Below, piece by piece: positions 1-9,773 of a stretch of 64,000 nucleotides of DNA. A program made the translations under genes and the position numbers. The DNA lies in NCBI RefSeq assembly GCF_002234675.1, contig NC_019871.2, positions 19,624,604-19,688,603 of the forward strand. The letters are read 5' to 3'. Below the pieces are notes generated by a model. It saw nothing but the letters and a program-made list of their open reading frames with translations, did no database searches and was not told the DNA's origin. Each line of letters begins with the position of its first letter. Within the stretch, counting starts at the first letter, position 1. Source of the DNA: Oryzias latipes (lineage: Eukaryota > Chordata > Actinopteri > Beloniformes > Adrianichthyidae).

Positions 1-2239
1 CTTCTGGGCTGTAATATTTTAAAACTGGGACTTGTGTTATTTTTTCTTTCAGTCTTTTAAATGCATCTTCTTGCACATCTGACCATTCCCACAGGCTGTC
101 TTTGTGAGTAAGTTGTCTCAGAGGTTCACAGTCATCTGATAAATGTTTGTAAAATTTTGCCAAATAGTTGATCATTCCTACCAGTCTCTGCACACCTTTA
201 ACATCCGTCGGTGCTGGCATCTCTTTGATTGCTCTCACCTTTTCCGGGTCAGCTCTCAGACCATCGGCTGTGAGCAGATGTCCAATGTATGGAACTTCTC
301 TTCTCCTTAGTTTGAGTTTCTCCGCATTCAGTTTTATGTTTTTCTATCTGCATCTTTCTAGAAAAAGTCTCAGGTTTCTGTCATGATCTTTCTCCGCTTC
401 CTCAGTTGTATCACCTTTTCCTGTGATCAGAATATCATCAGCGATGACGTATGTGCCAGGTAGGTTCTCCAATGCCTGCATCAGTCTGCGCTGAAAAACC
501 TCTGGAGCTGGGCTGATCCCCATCGGCATCCTCAGCCAACGAAAACGACCAAATGGTGTTGCGAATGTTGTGAGCTGACTTGACTCCTCCGTGAGCTTTA
601 CATGCCAGAATCCATGTTTCACGTCACATACTGTGAAGACCTTAGCTTTTGACACATCTGGTAGTATGTCATCTATTGTCGGTAGTGGAAAATGACTTCG
701 CTTTAACGCTTTGTTAAGCGGTCTTGGGTCAATACAGATTCTGGGTCTGCCATTCGGTTTCTGCACAGTCACCATACCACTGATCCATTCTGTACTGTGT
801 TCCACAGGTGTTATGATCCGTCTGTCTTCAAGACTTTTCAGTTCTTCCTTCAGTGGTTTCATCATTGACACCGGGACTCTGCGTTTCGGCAGTTTAACAG
901 GCTGCACTGTTGGGTCTATTTCCAGCTCATATTCACCTTTTAAGCATCCATCTCCTGTAAATACATCTTGAAATTCTGTTTTTATCTCCTCCAACAACCA
1001 GGTATTTTCTTCTGCAGGTGCTTTTGTCACTGAGCTGTCCAAAGCGTAGATGTTGTCATATTTGACTTGTATTAGCTTCATTGCTTCACTTGCTGATCTT
1101 CCAAGTAGAGGTGTTTTGCAGTCCTCTCCTACCACTTGGAACTCTACTTTGTATTTTTTATTGTTTTTTGGATTAACCATTTTGACTTTACATTTTCCTA
1201 ATGGACACAACTTTGACTTGTTGTACATCACTAGCACCTTATCCGTGTGCTCCATTTTTACGTTCGGGTTCAACAGGTTAATGGGAATGACGTTGCATGT
1301 TGCACCACAGTCGATCTGAAACTGTACCAGGCTGTTGTCAATCATCATGCCTGCAAAAAGCTGTTCCTTCTTTTTCCCGACTCCTTCATCAAACTGGTTC
1401 ACTTCTTCAGCAGTTTGTGTTATGGCTGTGACTGTCAGTATGTCCTCACCTGAGTCTGAATCTTGCTCTGTCACTGTGTGGACCGTTTTTCTTTTTTCTC
1501 TCGGAGTGTTTTCCTTCCTGACGGTTTTACTCCTGCATGTTATGGCAAAATGATTTTCTCTGCCACACTTTTTACAGTTTTTTCCATATGCTGGGCATTT
1601 TGATTTGATTCTTTCATGTGTTCTTCCACAATATCTGCAGGAAATCCCTCTCTCTTGACTTTTCTTCTCTTTTTGTCTTATTACATGTAACTCTTCTAAT
1701 GTCTGTCCTGTTATGGTTTTGTTGTATTCTCTTGAAATCTCCATTGCTCTGCATATATCCAGACATTTGTCTAATGTGAGATTCTCTTCTCTGAGCAGCC
1801 GTTCTCTCCAACTGGAGCTGCTTGTCCCACAGACAATCCTGTCTCTGATCAATGAGTCTCTTAATTGTCCAAAGTTGCAGGTACTTGCTAGCATTCTCAG
1901 GTCTGTAACATATTTATCAATATTTTATCCCAGAGCCTGATTGCGTGCAAAAAATCTGTATCTTTCAACTGTTTCATTAACTTTGGGATTACAGTGTTCA
2001 TCTATTTTAGCCATCAGACCACTCACTGTTACTCTTGACTCAGCTCCGATGAGCGTTCCACAGAGCTCTCTTCCTCGTTCCCCGATGAGATAGTAAAACA
2101 GCTTCACTCTTGCCTTTTCCTCCGTGTCTGGCAGAGCTAGTTCCGTGTAGAGTGTAAACTCTTCTTTCCATGTTTTCCATGCTTTCGGAAGGTTTGCTGC
2201 GTCCATACTCCATTGTGCAGGTGGTTTTAATCCATCCAT
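1..2239 (-). pseudogene. gypsy gag-pol, interrupted by two in-frame stops
   Basis: One frame runs from an ATG at 2239 to the window edge, broken by a TAA at 1925-1927 and a TAG at 344-346. The first 104 codons are gag-like (Trp-rich start, conserved KAWKTWKEEF-type stretch). After the first stop come a Cys/His knuckle region (CRYCG ... CKKCGRENHF, roughly 86-120 residues into the second block), an aspartic protease with a DCGAT active-site stretch in place of the usual DSG/DTG, and the RT palm with an IADDIL box where YVDDIL is usual. Below base 343 the same frame continues into the RT thumb/connection region. Intact frame apart from two point stops suggests moderate age. The motif departures may be family variants or decay. 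Confidence 0.85.
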
Positions 2240-2390
2240 CTTTTATACTTTCTGTCGTGCTGCTGTCTTCGGCGTCTGTCCTGCCGCTTCAAGCCGTTAG
2301 CACCCACGCGGCTAACTAGCTTAGCCTAGCTTAACGGGACGGTCCGCTCCGCTTCTTCTTCACTCACGCACCGGGTGTGTCGTTCGAAGC

Positions 2391-2403
2391 ACCGCTGCCA
2401 CCA
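2391..2403 (-). other. tRNA primer binding site of the gypsy element
   Basis: On the minus strand TGGTGGCAGCGGT directly follows the LTR end. TGG plus an acceptor-stem complement is the expected form of a primer binding site. The implied acceptor stem resembles some tRNA-Leu species, but I cannot confirm which tRNA. Confidence 0.6.
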
Positions 2404-2940
2404 TGTTTAATGTCTCTTTCCCTGCACAAACTCCACTGTAGACAATGTCTGTTTTACCCTTGTCCAGGGGACCTTTTAATAAACTCCTTGCTTCGACATT
2501 ACAAGTACACAGCCTTCACTTCCGGTGTTACACTCTCAACTCCCCGGTCGGAACCCAAAACTAAACAAGCAATTCCTATTGCTACAGTTGCTAAGGATCT
2601 TCCTGACGACATGGTGAGAGAACGTAGCATACGACACTAGCAACGGTTGCTAAGGATCTTCCTGACGCCGTAGTTAGACGACATGGGATAAGGACAATGA
2701 CAAAGATAAAGTTTAAGGATAAAGCAAGCATATACATCACAAAGTTAATACAAAGTAATAATCAAAGAATCATGGGCATGCAGAAGATATTGCTTAGTAA
2801 TACATAGACATGAACCAATGTAAAATGAACTCGTTCAATAGACATAGACAATGAGCCCAAAGCATAGACAGTGGACGCAAAAACACGATCAGTAGACATA
2901 GACAATGGACCAAAGACATAACAGTAGACGCAAAAACACA
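2404..2940 (-). repeat. 5' LTR of the gypsy element
   Basis: Read on the minus strand it starts TGTGTTTTTGCG at 2940 and ends ATTAAACA at 2404, giving the TGT...ACA termini expected of an LTR. It contains an imperfect internal duplication of GCTAAGGATCTTCCTGACG (about 2590-2608 and 2650-2668) and a short repeated block related to GACATAGACAATG at about 2840-2910. No second LTR is in view, so the left limit rests on the adjoining primer binding site and the right limit on the abrupt change to L1 coding sequence. Confidence 0.7.
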
Positions 2941-3713
2941 TTTTGATATTTTTGGCACAAATGGAACCTCATACCGATGTGGCCCCGGTAGTACACGTTC
3001 TGTCCCGCAGCTCTCGCTTTCTCCATTTTGGGCCAGACAGCAGCTCTTGCTTCTCGGTCAGCTTTGCAGAAATCCTGCTTGAAGAAGATTCCCAGCTCTT
3101 GACAAACCCTTGCATCCTTAGAAACCTTCCAGAAGATGTCGCGGTAGTGCCTCATGGAGAACTGGATGATGATTTGGCGGTGCCTCCCGGTTTCTTTCCT
3201 CCCCAGCCGATGTACTGTATCCACAACCATTTCCAACACCGATGTGTGCTGTGGGGCGATCTTTGCCAGGATCTCCAGGACTTCTTTGCGGGTGTTTTCC
3301 TCGGTTTTTTCTTTCAAACCTTGTAACTTCAGGTTCCAGCGCCGTTTATATCGCTCCATCTCCACCACCCTCTCTCTTAAGTCATCATTTTCTTTCCTCA
3401 GCACAGAAACTTCTTTTCCCAGATTGTGCACTTTGGATTTACAGTCCTTTATATCAGCAGCGTTTACCTCAGTGATCTTCGTCAGATTAGCCAGAATCAC
3501 AGAGTTTTCCCGAAGTCTGCCGTCAAAGTCGTCAAATCTCGCCGTCAGTTTTTCGATGGCGGCAGTTAATGCTGACAACTCGGCATCACTTTTGTTAGAG
3601 ACGACTACCTTGTTAGGTGGAACGGAGGGTTTGGTGGGTGTAACCGGGGTTTTCCTTTTAGTAGACAGCGAGGAAACTTCCATGGCGTATTCGTGGTCAT
3701 GTGTTGTCATCTC
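2941..3713 (-). pseudogene. L1 ORF1 (RNA-binding coiled-coil protein), main part
   Basis: The minus-strand frame encodes a Pro/Thr-rich N-terminus, a heptad-rich coiled coil (about residues 45-125 of this part) and an RRM/C-terminal region with a WNLKLQGL-type stretch and HRLGRK, the usual layout of fish L1 ORF1p, which binds L1 RNA as a trimer. The ATG at 3710 is not the original start: the 3714-8441 insertion separates this part from its first codons at 8442-8504, and the frame is continuous once the 9-bp duplication is counted once. The C-terminus is lost where the gypsy LTR begins, and the last residues of the open frame are LTR sequence. ORF2 would lie beyond the left edge. Confidence 0.8.
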
Positions 3714-4150
3714 AGTTCGGTAAAGTTAGAAAGATATTCACAGATTCGGACTTCCGTCCTCAATAACTCCTCCGATAAACGTTCAATCGTGACAGCAAGT
3801 ATCTCAATCCTTTCGTATTAACACAGAGAGTGAACTACAAATGCATTTCAAAAGAAAAAAGATCGCTTTTTTTGCCTTTTGATCAAAATTGTTCTCTTCG
3901 AGCTGTGAATGCAGACACGCAGCGAGCCGGCAGCCAAGGGACCGTCAACAAAGTGCAACCTCTGTGAAACACCATTCTGTAAAAATCAATACTCTTTTGA
4001 AAAGTGAATACATATCTACATTTATGTGAACTGGTAATGAAGATCTGTGAGCATATTCATGCTAAAATAAATATTTTGTGTGAAAGTCCATCTTTATCAT
4101 ATTTTGTTGCACATATTTTTCACATTTTGATAGAGATATGAATTATAATT
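3714..4150 (+). repeat. Left terminal inverted repeat (unique part) of the foldback element
   Basis: It matches the reverse complement of about 8010-8441 with only scattered differences, including a GC-rich stretch around 3920-3960 (GCAGCGAGCCGGCAGCC) in an otherwise AT-rich arm. Confidence 0.8.
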
Positions 4151-5400
4151 AAAGTGATTAATAGCTCTGAAAATACTGACGCTACAGTCACCAAACTTTC
4201 CTTACTGACTAATCATGACCTTATTGTCCGACTACAACAAAGACTTGGTCAGAAAACCGCTTTGTTTATGTTTTTCTATTAGTCATATAGAAATATGGAT
4301 CATATTCAGTCAAAAATCCTCAATAGCTCTGAAAATACTGAAGCTACAGCCACCAAACCGTCTGTACTGACTAATCATGACCTAATTGACCGACTACAAC
4401 AATCATTTGATCAGAAACTCACTTTATGGGGGGGTGGGGATTCTATATATTGGATATATGAATCATATTTGGTATCAATTGTTTAATAGCTCTGAAAATA
4501 CTAAAGCTACAGTCACGAAACTGTCTGTACTGACTAATCATGACCTTAATGTTCAACTACATTAAAGATGTGTTCAAAGAACCGCTTTGTTTATTTTTTG
4601 GGAATTTTCATATAGAAATACGGATCATATTCGGTCAAAAATCCTCAATAGCTCTGAAAATACTAAAGCTACAGTCACCAAACTTTCCTTACTGATTAAT
4701 CGTGACCTTATTGTCCGACTACAACAAAGACTTGGTCAGAAAACCGCTTTGTTTATGGTTTTGTATTAGTCATATAGAAATATGGATCATATTCGGTCAA
4801 AAATCCTCAATAGCTCTGAAGATACTGAAGCTTCAGTCACCAAACTTTCTGTACTGACTAATCATGACCTTATTGACCGACTACAACAAAGACTTGGTCA
4901 GAAATGAACTTTGTTTATGGTTTTGTATTTTTCATATAGAAATATGGATCATATTCGGTCAAAAATCCTCAATAGCTCTGAAAATACTGAAGCTTCAGTC
5001 ACCAAACTTTCTGTACTGACTAATCATGACCTTATTGACCGACTACAACAAAGATTTGATCAGAAATATCCCCTTTGTTTATTTCTGGGGAATTTCTTAT
5101 TTTGAAATACGGATCATATTCGGTCAAAAATCCTCAATAGCTCTGAAGATACTGAAGCTACAGCCACCAAACCGTCTGTACTGACAAATCATGACCTTAT
5201 TGACCGACTACAACAAAGATTTGATCAGAAATTCACTTTGTTTATTTCTGGGGAATTTCTTATTTTGAAATACGGATCATATTTGGTCAAAAACGCTCAA
5301 TAGCTCTGAAGATGCTTAAGTTACAGTCCCCAAACTTCCTGTACACACTAATCATGTCCCGATTCTCCCACTACCACAGAGATTTAGTCAAAAATTCACT
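4151..5400 (+). repeat. Left array of ~162-bp tandem units
   Basis: The landmark ATAGCTCTGAA recurs near 4161, 4320, 4485, 4647, 4808, 4971, 5136 and 5299, giving eight units of 159-165 bp. Each unit carries conserved blocks such as CTACAGTCACCAAAC, AATCATGACCTTATTG and GGATCATATT. Because most units are a multiple of three, open frames recur, but they are non-coding by context. Confidence 0.9.
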
Positions 5401-5726
5401 TTGTTCTTTTTTAAGAATGAAAAATAATTTGTCAATTACACTCATTTGCTCATGAAATACAATTAATGCAGTCCTCAATAGTCCTCATTTTTTATTATAC
5501 CATCTTACTACTACAACCTGTTTCTTTCTTTATTTTTTATGGTATCTCAATTATTCGTATATTGATCATCATTGGCCCATGACATTTAATTAGTTCTGCT
5601 TATAGTTTAATTACAGTAAACAACTCTTTCCCATTTATTTATACCAAACCACTAAAGAAAATGGTGAAAGAAAATCACTTTCAGTAGCTGTTAGAAATGA
5701 TTTATTAGGAGAAAATATAATGCAAT

Positions 5727-6137
5727 TAGGGCTGCACGATATGAAGAAAACTCGCGATATGCGATATTAGTAATTAATATTGCGATATCGATATAATTTG
5801 CGGTATATAAACAATTAGCAAAACAACCAAAAATATTATTCCCATTCCATTACAACAGTTTAAAAATTATACTACAAATGACCCTTGTTGACGTAGGAGG
5901 CGAACATACAACATAATAGGGCGCCATCCAATTAGTTAACAACGTGAAGGGGTCCATCTGATTGGTCAAATGCAGAAAGGGATTCTTTCAGTCAATTAAA
6001 CACTTCAAGCTGCCATAGGATTGTTTGGCCACATCTAAGGTAACCATTTATTGCAAATTTGCTGTCTTTTGCGATATGCATATTGCACAGCTTGAAATTG
6101 CGATAACGATAAATTTGCGGTATATTGTGCAGGTCTA
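5727..6137. mobile_element. hAT MITE, 411 bp, inside the foldback element
   Basis: The ends are TAGGGCTGCACGATAT and ATATTGTGCAGGTCTA, flanked by a perfect 8-bp duplication AATGCAAT (5719-5726 and 6138-6145). The GCGATA-rich ends and 8-bp duplication fit a non-autonomous hAT. It has no coding capacity. A decayed relative lies at about 31962-32322. Confidence 0.85.
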
Positions 6138-6239
6138 AATGCAATGTAGACCCAATAAATAAATAAAAACTGTCCTTAGTTATACTAGTATTCAAACAAA
6201 CAGACTTGAACAAAACATTGTCAGTGAACTAAATTGTAT

Positions 6240-8009
6240 AATTATATTCCAATATAAAGAATTCCCAAAAAATAAACAAAGTGAATTTCTGATCAAATCT
6301 TTGTTGTAGTCGGTCAATAAGGTCATGATTAGTCAGTAAGGAAAGTTTGGTGACTGTAGCTTTAGTATTTTCAGAGCTATTGAGGATTTTTGACCGAATA
6401 TGATCCATATTTCTATATGACAAATCCAAAACCATAAACAAAGTTCATTTCTGACCAAGTCTATGTTGTAGTCTGATAATAAGGTCATGATTAGTCAGTA
6501 CAGAATGTTTGGTGACTGAAGCTTCAGTATCTTCAGAGCTATTGAGGATTTTTGACCGAATATGATCCATATTTCTATATGAAAAATACAAAACCATAAA
6601 CAAAGCGGTTTTCTGACCAAGTATTTGTTGTAGTCGGACAATAAGGTCATGGTTAATCAGTAAGGAAAGTTTGGTGACTGTAGCTTCAGTATCTTCAGAG
6701 CTATTGAGGATTTTTGACCGAATATGATCCATATTTCTATATGAAAAATACAAAACCATAAACAAAGCGGTTTTCTGACCAAGTATTTGTTGTAGTCGGA
6801 CAATAAGGTCATGGTTAATCAGTAAGGAAAGTTTGGTGACTGAAGCTTCAGTATTTTCAGAGCTATTGAGGATTTTTGACCGAATATGATCCGTATTTCT
6901 ATATGAAAATTCCCAAAAAATAAACAAAGCGGTTCTTTGAACACATCTTTAATGTAGTTGAACATTAAGGTCATGATTAGTCAGTACAGACAGTTTCGTG
7001 GCAGTAGCTTCAGTATTTTCAGAGCTATTAAACAATTTATACCAAATATGATCCATATTTCAAAATAAGAAATTCCCCAAAAAAAAAAAAAGTGAATTTT
7101 TGACCAAATATTTGTTGTAGTCGGTCAATTAGGTCATGATTAGTCAGTGCAGACAGTTTGGTGACTGTAACTTTAGTATTTTCAGAGCTATTGACGATTT
7201 TTGACCAAATATGATCCGTATTTCAAAATAAGAAATTCCCCAGAAATAAACAAAGTGAATTTCTGATCAAATCTTTGTTGTAGTCGGTCAATAAGGTCAT
7301 GATTAATCAGTAAGGAAAGTTTGGTGACTGAAGCTTCAGTATTTTCAGAGCTATTGAGGATTTTTGACCGAATATGATCCGTATTTCTATATGAAAATTC
7401 CCAAAAAATAAACAAAGCGGTTCTTTGAACCCCTCTTTAATGTAGTTGAACATTAAGGTCATGATTAGTCAGTACAGACAGTTTGGTGGCAGTAGTTTCA
7501 GTATTGTCAGAGCTATTAATCAATTTATACCAAATATGATCCGTATTTCAAAATAAAGAATTCCCAAAAAATAAAAAAAGTGAATTTTTGACCAAATCTT
7601 TGTTGTAGTCGGTCAATAAGGTCATGATTAATCAGTAAGGAAAGTTTGGTGACTGAAGCTTCAGTATTTTCAGAGCTATTGAGGATTTTTGACCGAATAT
7701 GATCCATATTTCTATATGAAAAATACAAAACCATAAACAAAGTTCATTTCTGACCAAGTCTTTGTTGTAGTCGGTCAATAAGGTCATGATTAGTCAGTAC
7801 AGAAAGTTTGGTGACTGAAGCTTCAGTATCTTCAGAGCTATTGAGGATTTTTGACTGAATATGATCCATATTTCTATATGACTAATACAAAACCATAAAC
7901 AAAGCTAATTTCTTACCAAGTCTTTGTTGTAGTCGGACAATAAGGTCATGTATACTTAGTACAGAAAGTTTGGGGACTGAAGTTTCAGTACTTTTAAAAG
8001 CTATTGATC
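6240..8009 (-). repeat. Right array of ~162-bp tandem units, inverted
   Basis: The same unit on the opposite strand, with the landmark TCAGAGCTATT near 6370, 6530, 6693, 6854, 7015, 7178, 7341, 7504, 7666 and 7829, and a divergent terminal unit near 7995: about eleven units. Subtypes alternate (for example AATTCCC...AATAAACAAAG versus AATACAAAACCATAAAC), suggesting growth by duplication of multi-unit blocks. Confidence 0.9.
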
Positions 8010-8441
8010 ACTTTAGTTATGATTCGTGTTCTAATAAATGTGAAAAATATGTGCAATAAAATATAAGAAAGACACACAAAATATTTATTTTAGCATGAAT
8101 ATGCTCACAGATCTTCGTTACCAGTTCACATAAATGTAGATATGTATTCACTTTTCAAAAGAGTATTGATTTTTACAGAATGGTGTTTCACAGAGGTTGC
8201 ACTTTGTTGACGGTCCCTTGGCTGCCGGCTCGCTGCGTGTCTGCATTCACAGCTCGAAGAGAACAATTTTGATCAAAAGGCAAAAAAAACGATATTTTTT
8301 CTTTTGAAATGCATTTGTAGTTCACTCTCTGAGTTAATACAAAAGGATTGAGATACTTGCTGGTATATTTGAACGTTTATCAGAAGAGTTATTGAGGCCG
8401 GAAGTCCGAATCTGTGACTATGTTTCTAACTTTACCGAACT
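8010..8441 (-). repeat. Right terminal inverted repeat (unique part) of the foldback element
   Basis: Reverse complement of the left arm, sharing the GC-rich block at about 8215-8245. The inner border is where the ~162-bp repeats begin. Confidence 0.8.
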
Positions 8442-8504
8442 TGTCATCTCTGGGTTTTTGGATGCGGGAGTCGGCTTCTCCGATACAGGCTTTTCCCGTG
8501 GCAT
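8442..8504 (-). pseudogene. L1 ORF1, N-terminal codons displaced by the insertion
   Basis: The ATG at 8504 begins MPREKPVSEKPTPASKNPEM, which runs in frame into the 9-bp duplicated site (8442-8450) and would continue at 3704 on the other side of the foldback element. This Lys/Pro-rich start is typical of L1 ORF1 N-termini. Confidence 0.75.
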
Positions 8505-8810
8505 TCTAGGAGCTCTTAATATTGCTGTTGTTATTTTTCTCACTTCGTTCTTGTCTCTTTACAGTGGTAAGACTTGAGAGTAATACAAAAAAAGCAAAAC
8601 TAGTTCAGCAGTTTGAAAATGAGGTCAAAAGGGACATTTTGGGACCGGACCGTAGCAGCTCACAAAAAGTTGACCGCACGGACCGCCATCTTAGCTCCTC
8701 CCCTCTCCAACCAATAAGTTATATTGCTAGAGGAGACACGCCCGCTTGGGAAGCCTGGCCGACGGTGGCGGAACGCGACGCCATCTTGGTGAGGTCGACC
8801 GTGCCGACCG

Positions 8811-8812
<2 letters not shown>
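8505..8812 (-). promoter_or_regulatory. L1 5'UTR / internal promoter with two AAGATGGC boxes
   Basis: The sequence upstream of the L1 ORF1 start on the minus strand contains AAGATGGCG twice (reverse complement near 8687-8697 and 8780-8790). In mammalian L1s a YY1 site of this type near the 5' end sets transcription start. The block ends at a (TA)n tract at 8811. The 5'UTR assignment is inference from position; the motifs are seen directly. Confidence 0.55.

Positions 8813-8838
<26 letters not shown>
8811..8838. repeat. (TA)n microsatellite
   Basis: About 14 perfect TA units separating the L1 5' end from the Rex1-like fragment. Confidence 0.95.
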
Positions 8839-8843
<5 letters not shown>

Positions 8844-8869
8844 CATTTGTTGTTGTTAAATAAGAGAAA

Positions 8870-9105
8870 CAAGATAGATGGTCTGGGGAAGTCGACGACC
8901 GGTTCCTTAGTCTTGGAGGTGTTGAGCTGTAAGTTGTTTTTGTGGCTCCAGACAACAAAATCATCCACCAGGCTCCTGTACTCCTCCTCGTCGCCACAGA
9001 TACACCCCACGATGGCTGTGTCATCTGCGAACTTCTGGATGTGACACGTGTCCGAGTTGTAGCAGAAGTCCGCGGTGTACAGGGTGAAGAGGAAAGGGGA
9101 AAGTA
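8870..9105 (-). pseudogene. Rex1-like LINE reverse transcriptase, piece 1 (palm with FADD)
   Basis: The minus strand encodes TVLSPFLFTLYTADF-type sequence at the 9105 border, the catalytic FADDTAIVGCI box (codons at about 9020-9031), then EEEYRSLVDDFVVW and NNLQLNTSKTKEPVVDF. This is the RT domain of a CR1/Rex1-type non-LTR retrotransposon common in fish. It joins directly to 15563 once the 9106-15562 insertion is removed, with AAAGTA as the duplicated site. Confidence 0.85.
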
Positions 9106-9705
9106 TATGGAGTTAATTCAGTCTCAATAATCAGAAATGCACACAACCGGTTTTACAAATGCACACGCTCCGATTCAATATGGAGTTAATTCAGTCTCAA
9201 TAATCAGAAATGCACACAACCGGTTTTACAAATGCACACGCTCCGATTCACAAATGTCATTTTATGCAAACGTGAAAAATAAATTCGGAAATACACACCC
9301 TGTGTTTCACAAACACACAGATTGTGTTTCACACATGCACACTAAATGTTTTACAAATGCACAATAAGTGTTTCTCACAAATGTGCACACTGTATTTCAC
9401 AAAAACATTTTAGAAATTCACAATAAATGTATCAAAAATGCACAGTAAGTGCTTCACAAACATGATTTTTAGGTACACATGTGATGTGAACTCACAGATC
9501 ATTCGAACTGCAGACTGTGCATTCAAAATCCCGTTCTCGTTTGTGAATCTCCCCGTGTGTGTGAGAGATTTTTCTACGGTGAATATTGAGACTCATCTGA
9601 CGGAGCGGGTCAACTAATGTCACCATTGGCTAGTGAATCTGTCAATCAAACTCATCGGCAAAGCAGGCGGGTTCGCTTTTAGCCAATCGAATGGCCCCTT
9701 ACACT
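9106..9705 (+). repeat. Left terminal inverted repeat, with a 73-bp terminal duplication
   Basis: It matches the right repeat, but the outermost 73 bp (TATGGAGTTAATTC onward) occur twice in tandem, at 9106 and 9179, which explains 600 bp here against 528 bp at the other end. The arm contains recurring AAATGCACAC/TTTCACAAA-type words. Confidence 0.85.
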
Positions 9706-9773
9706 CCTCACTTTCAAAGTGACGAGGGAGGGAGCTGTTCAGCACAGCAGTTGAAAGGACGCGGGCGGCAAAC

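Larger units (their letters stand above)
1..2940 (-). mobile_element. Ty3/gypsy LTR retrotransposon, 5' part, degenerate
   Basis: The minus strand carries, from right to left, a 537-bp LTR, a primer binding site, a leader of about 150 bp, gag, protease and reverse transcriptase, then leaves the window at base 1. The order protease then RT, a CCHC-type knuckle in gag and the RT sequence fit Ty3/gypsy. The right border (2940/2941) abuts an L1 ORF1 reading frame, so the element inserted into that L1. Its 3' half and second LTR are outside the window, so the target duplication cannot be checked. Two in-frame stops show that it is dead. Confidence 0.85.
3714..8441. mobile_element. 4.7-kb foldback DNA transposon with 9-bp target duplication (MULE-like)
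   Basis: The ends are AGTTCGGTAAAG and its reverse complement CTTTACCGAACT, and the flanks are the same 9 bp, TGTCATCTC (3705-3713 and 8442-8450). Each arm has about 430 bp of non-repetitive inverted repeat, then an inward array of ~162-bp tandem units (8 in the left arm, 11 in the right, opposite orientation). The centre (5401-6239) has no coding sequence. A 9-bp duplication with long terminal inverted repeats is the hallmark of Mutator-like elements, so I infer a non-autonomous, foldback-type MULE. Removing it restores the L1 ORF1 frame, which confirms the borders. It must be younger than the L1 copy. Confidence 0.8.

Noticed and set aside
2889-3710. Intact host gene related to L1TD1
   Set aside because: The frame ends in gypsy LTR sequence and its true start is across a transposon insertion, so it is a broken L1 ORF1.
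6445-6927. 160-aa open frame and similar 60-75 aa frames in 4295-7740 with a shared DHIRSKILNSSENT-type sequence
   Set aside because: They are the 162-bp tandem units of the foldback element; the frame stays open only because unit length is a multiple of three. No start, promoter or family match, and the frame breaks at off-length units.
4151-8009. CRISPR-like array
   Set aside because: Units are ~162 bp without short spacers in a vertebrate genome; they are transposon tandem repeats.
9137-9367. 76-aa frame made of HTTGFTNAH-type repeats
   Set aside because: Lies inside the left terminal inverted repeat and comes from its recurring AAATGCACAC words and 73-bp duplication.
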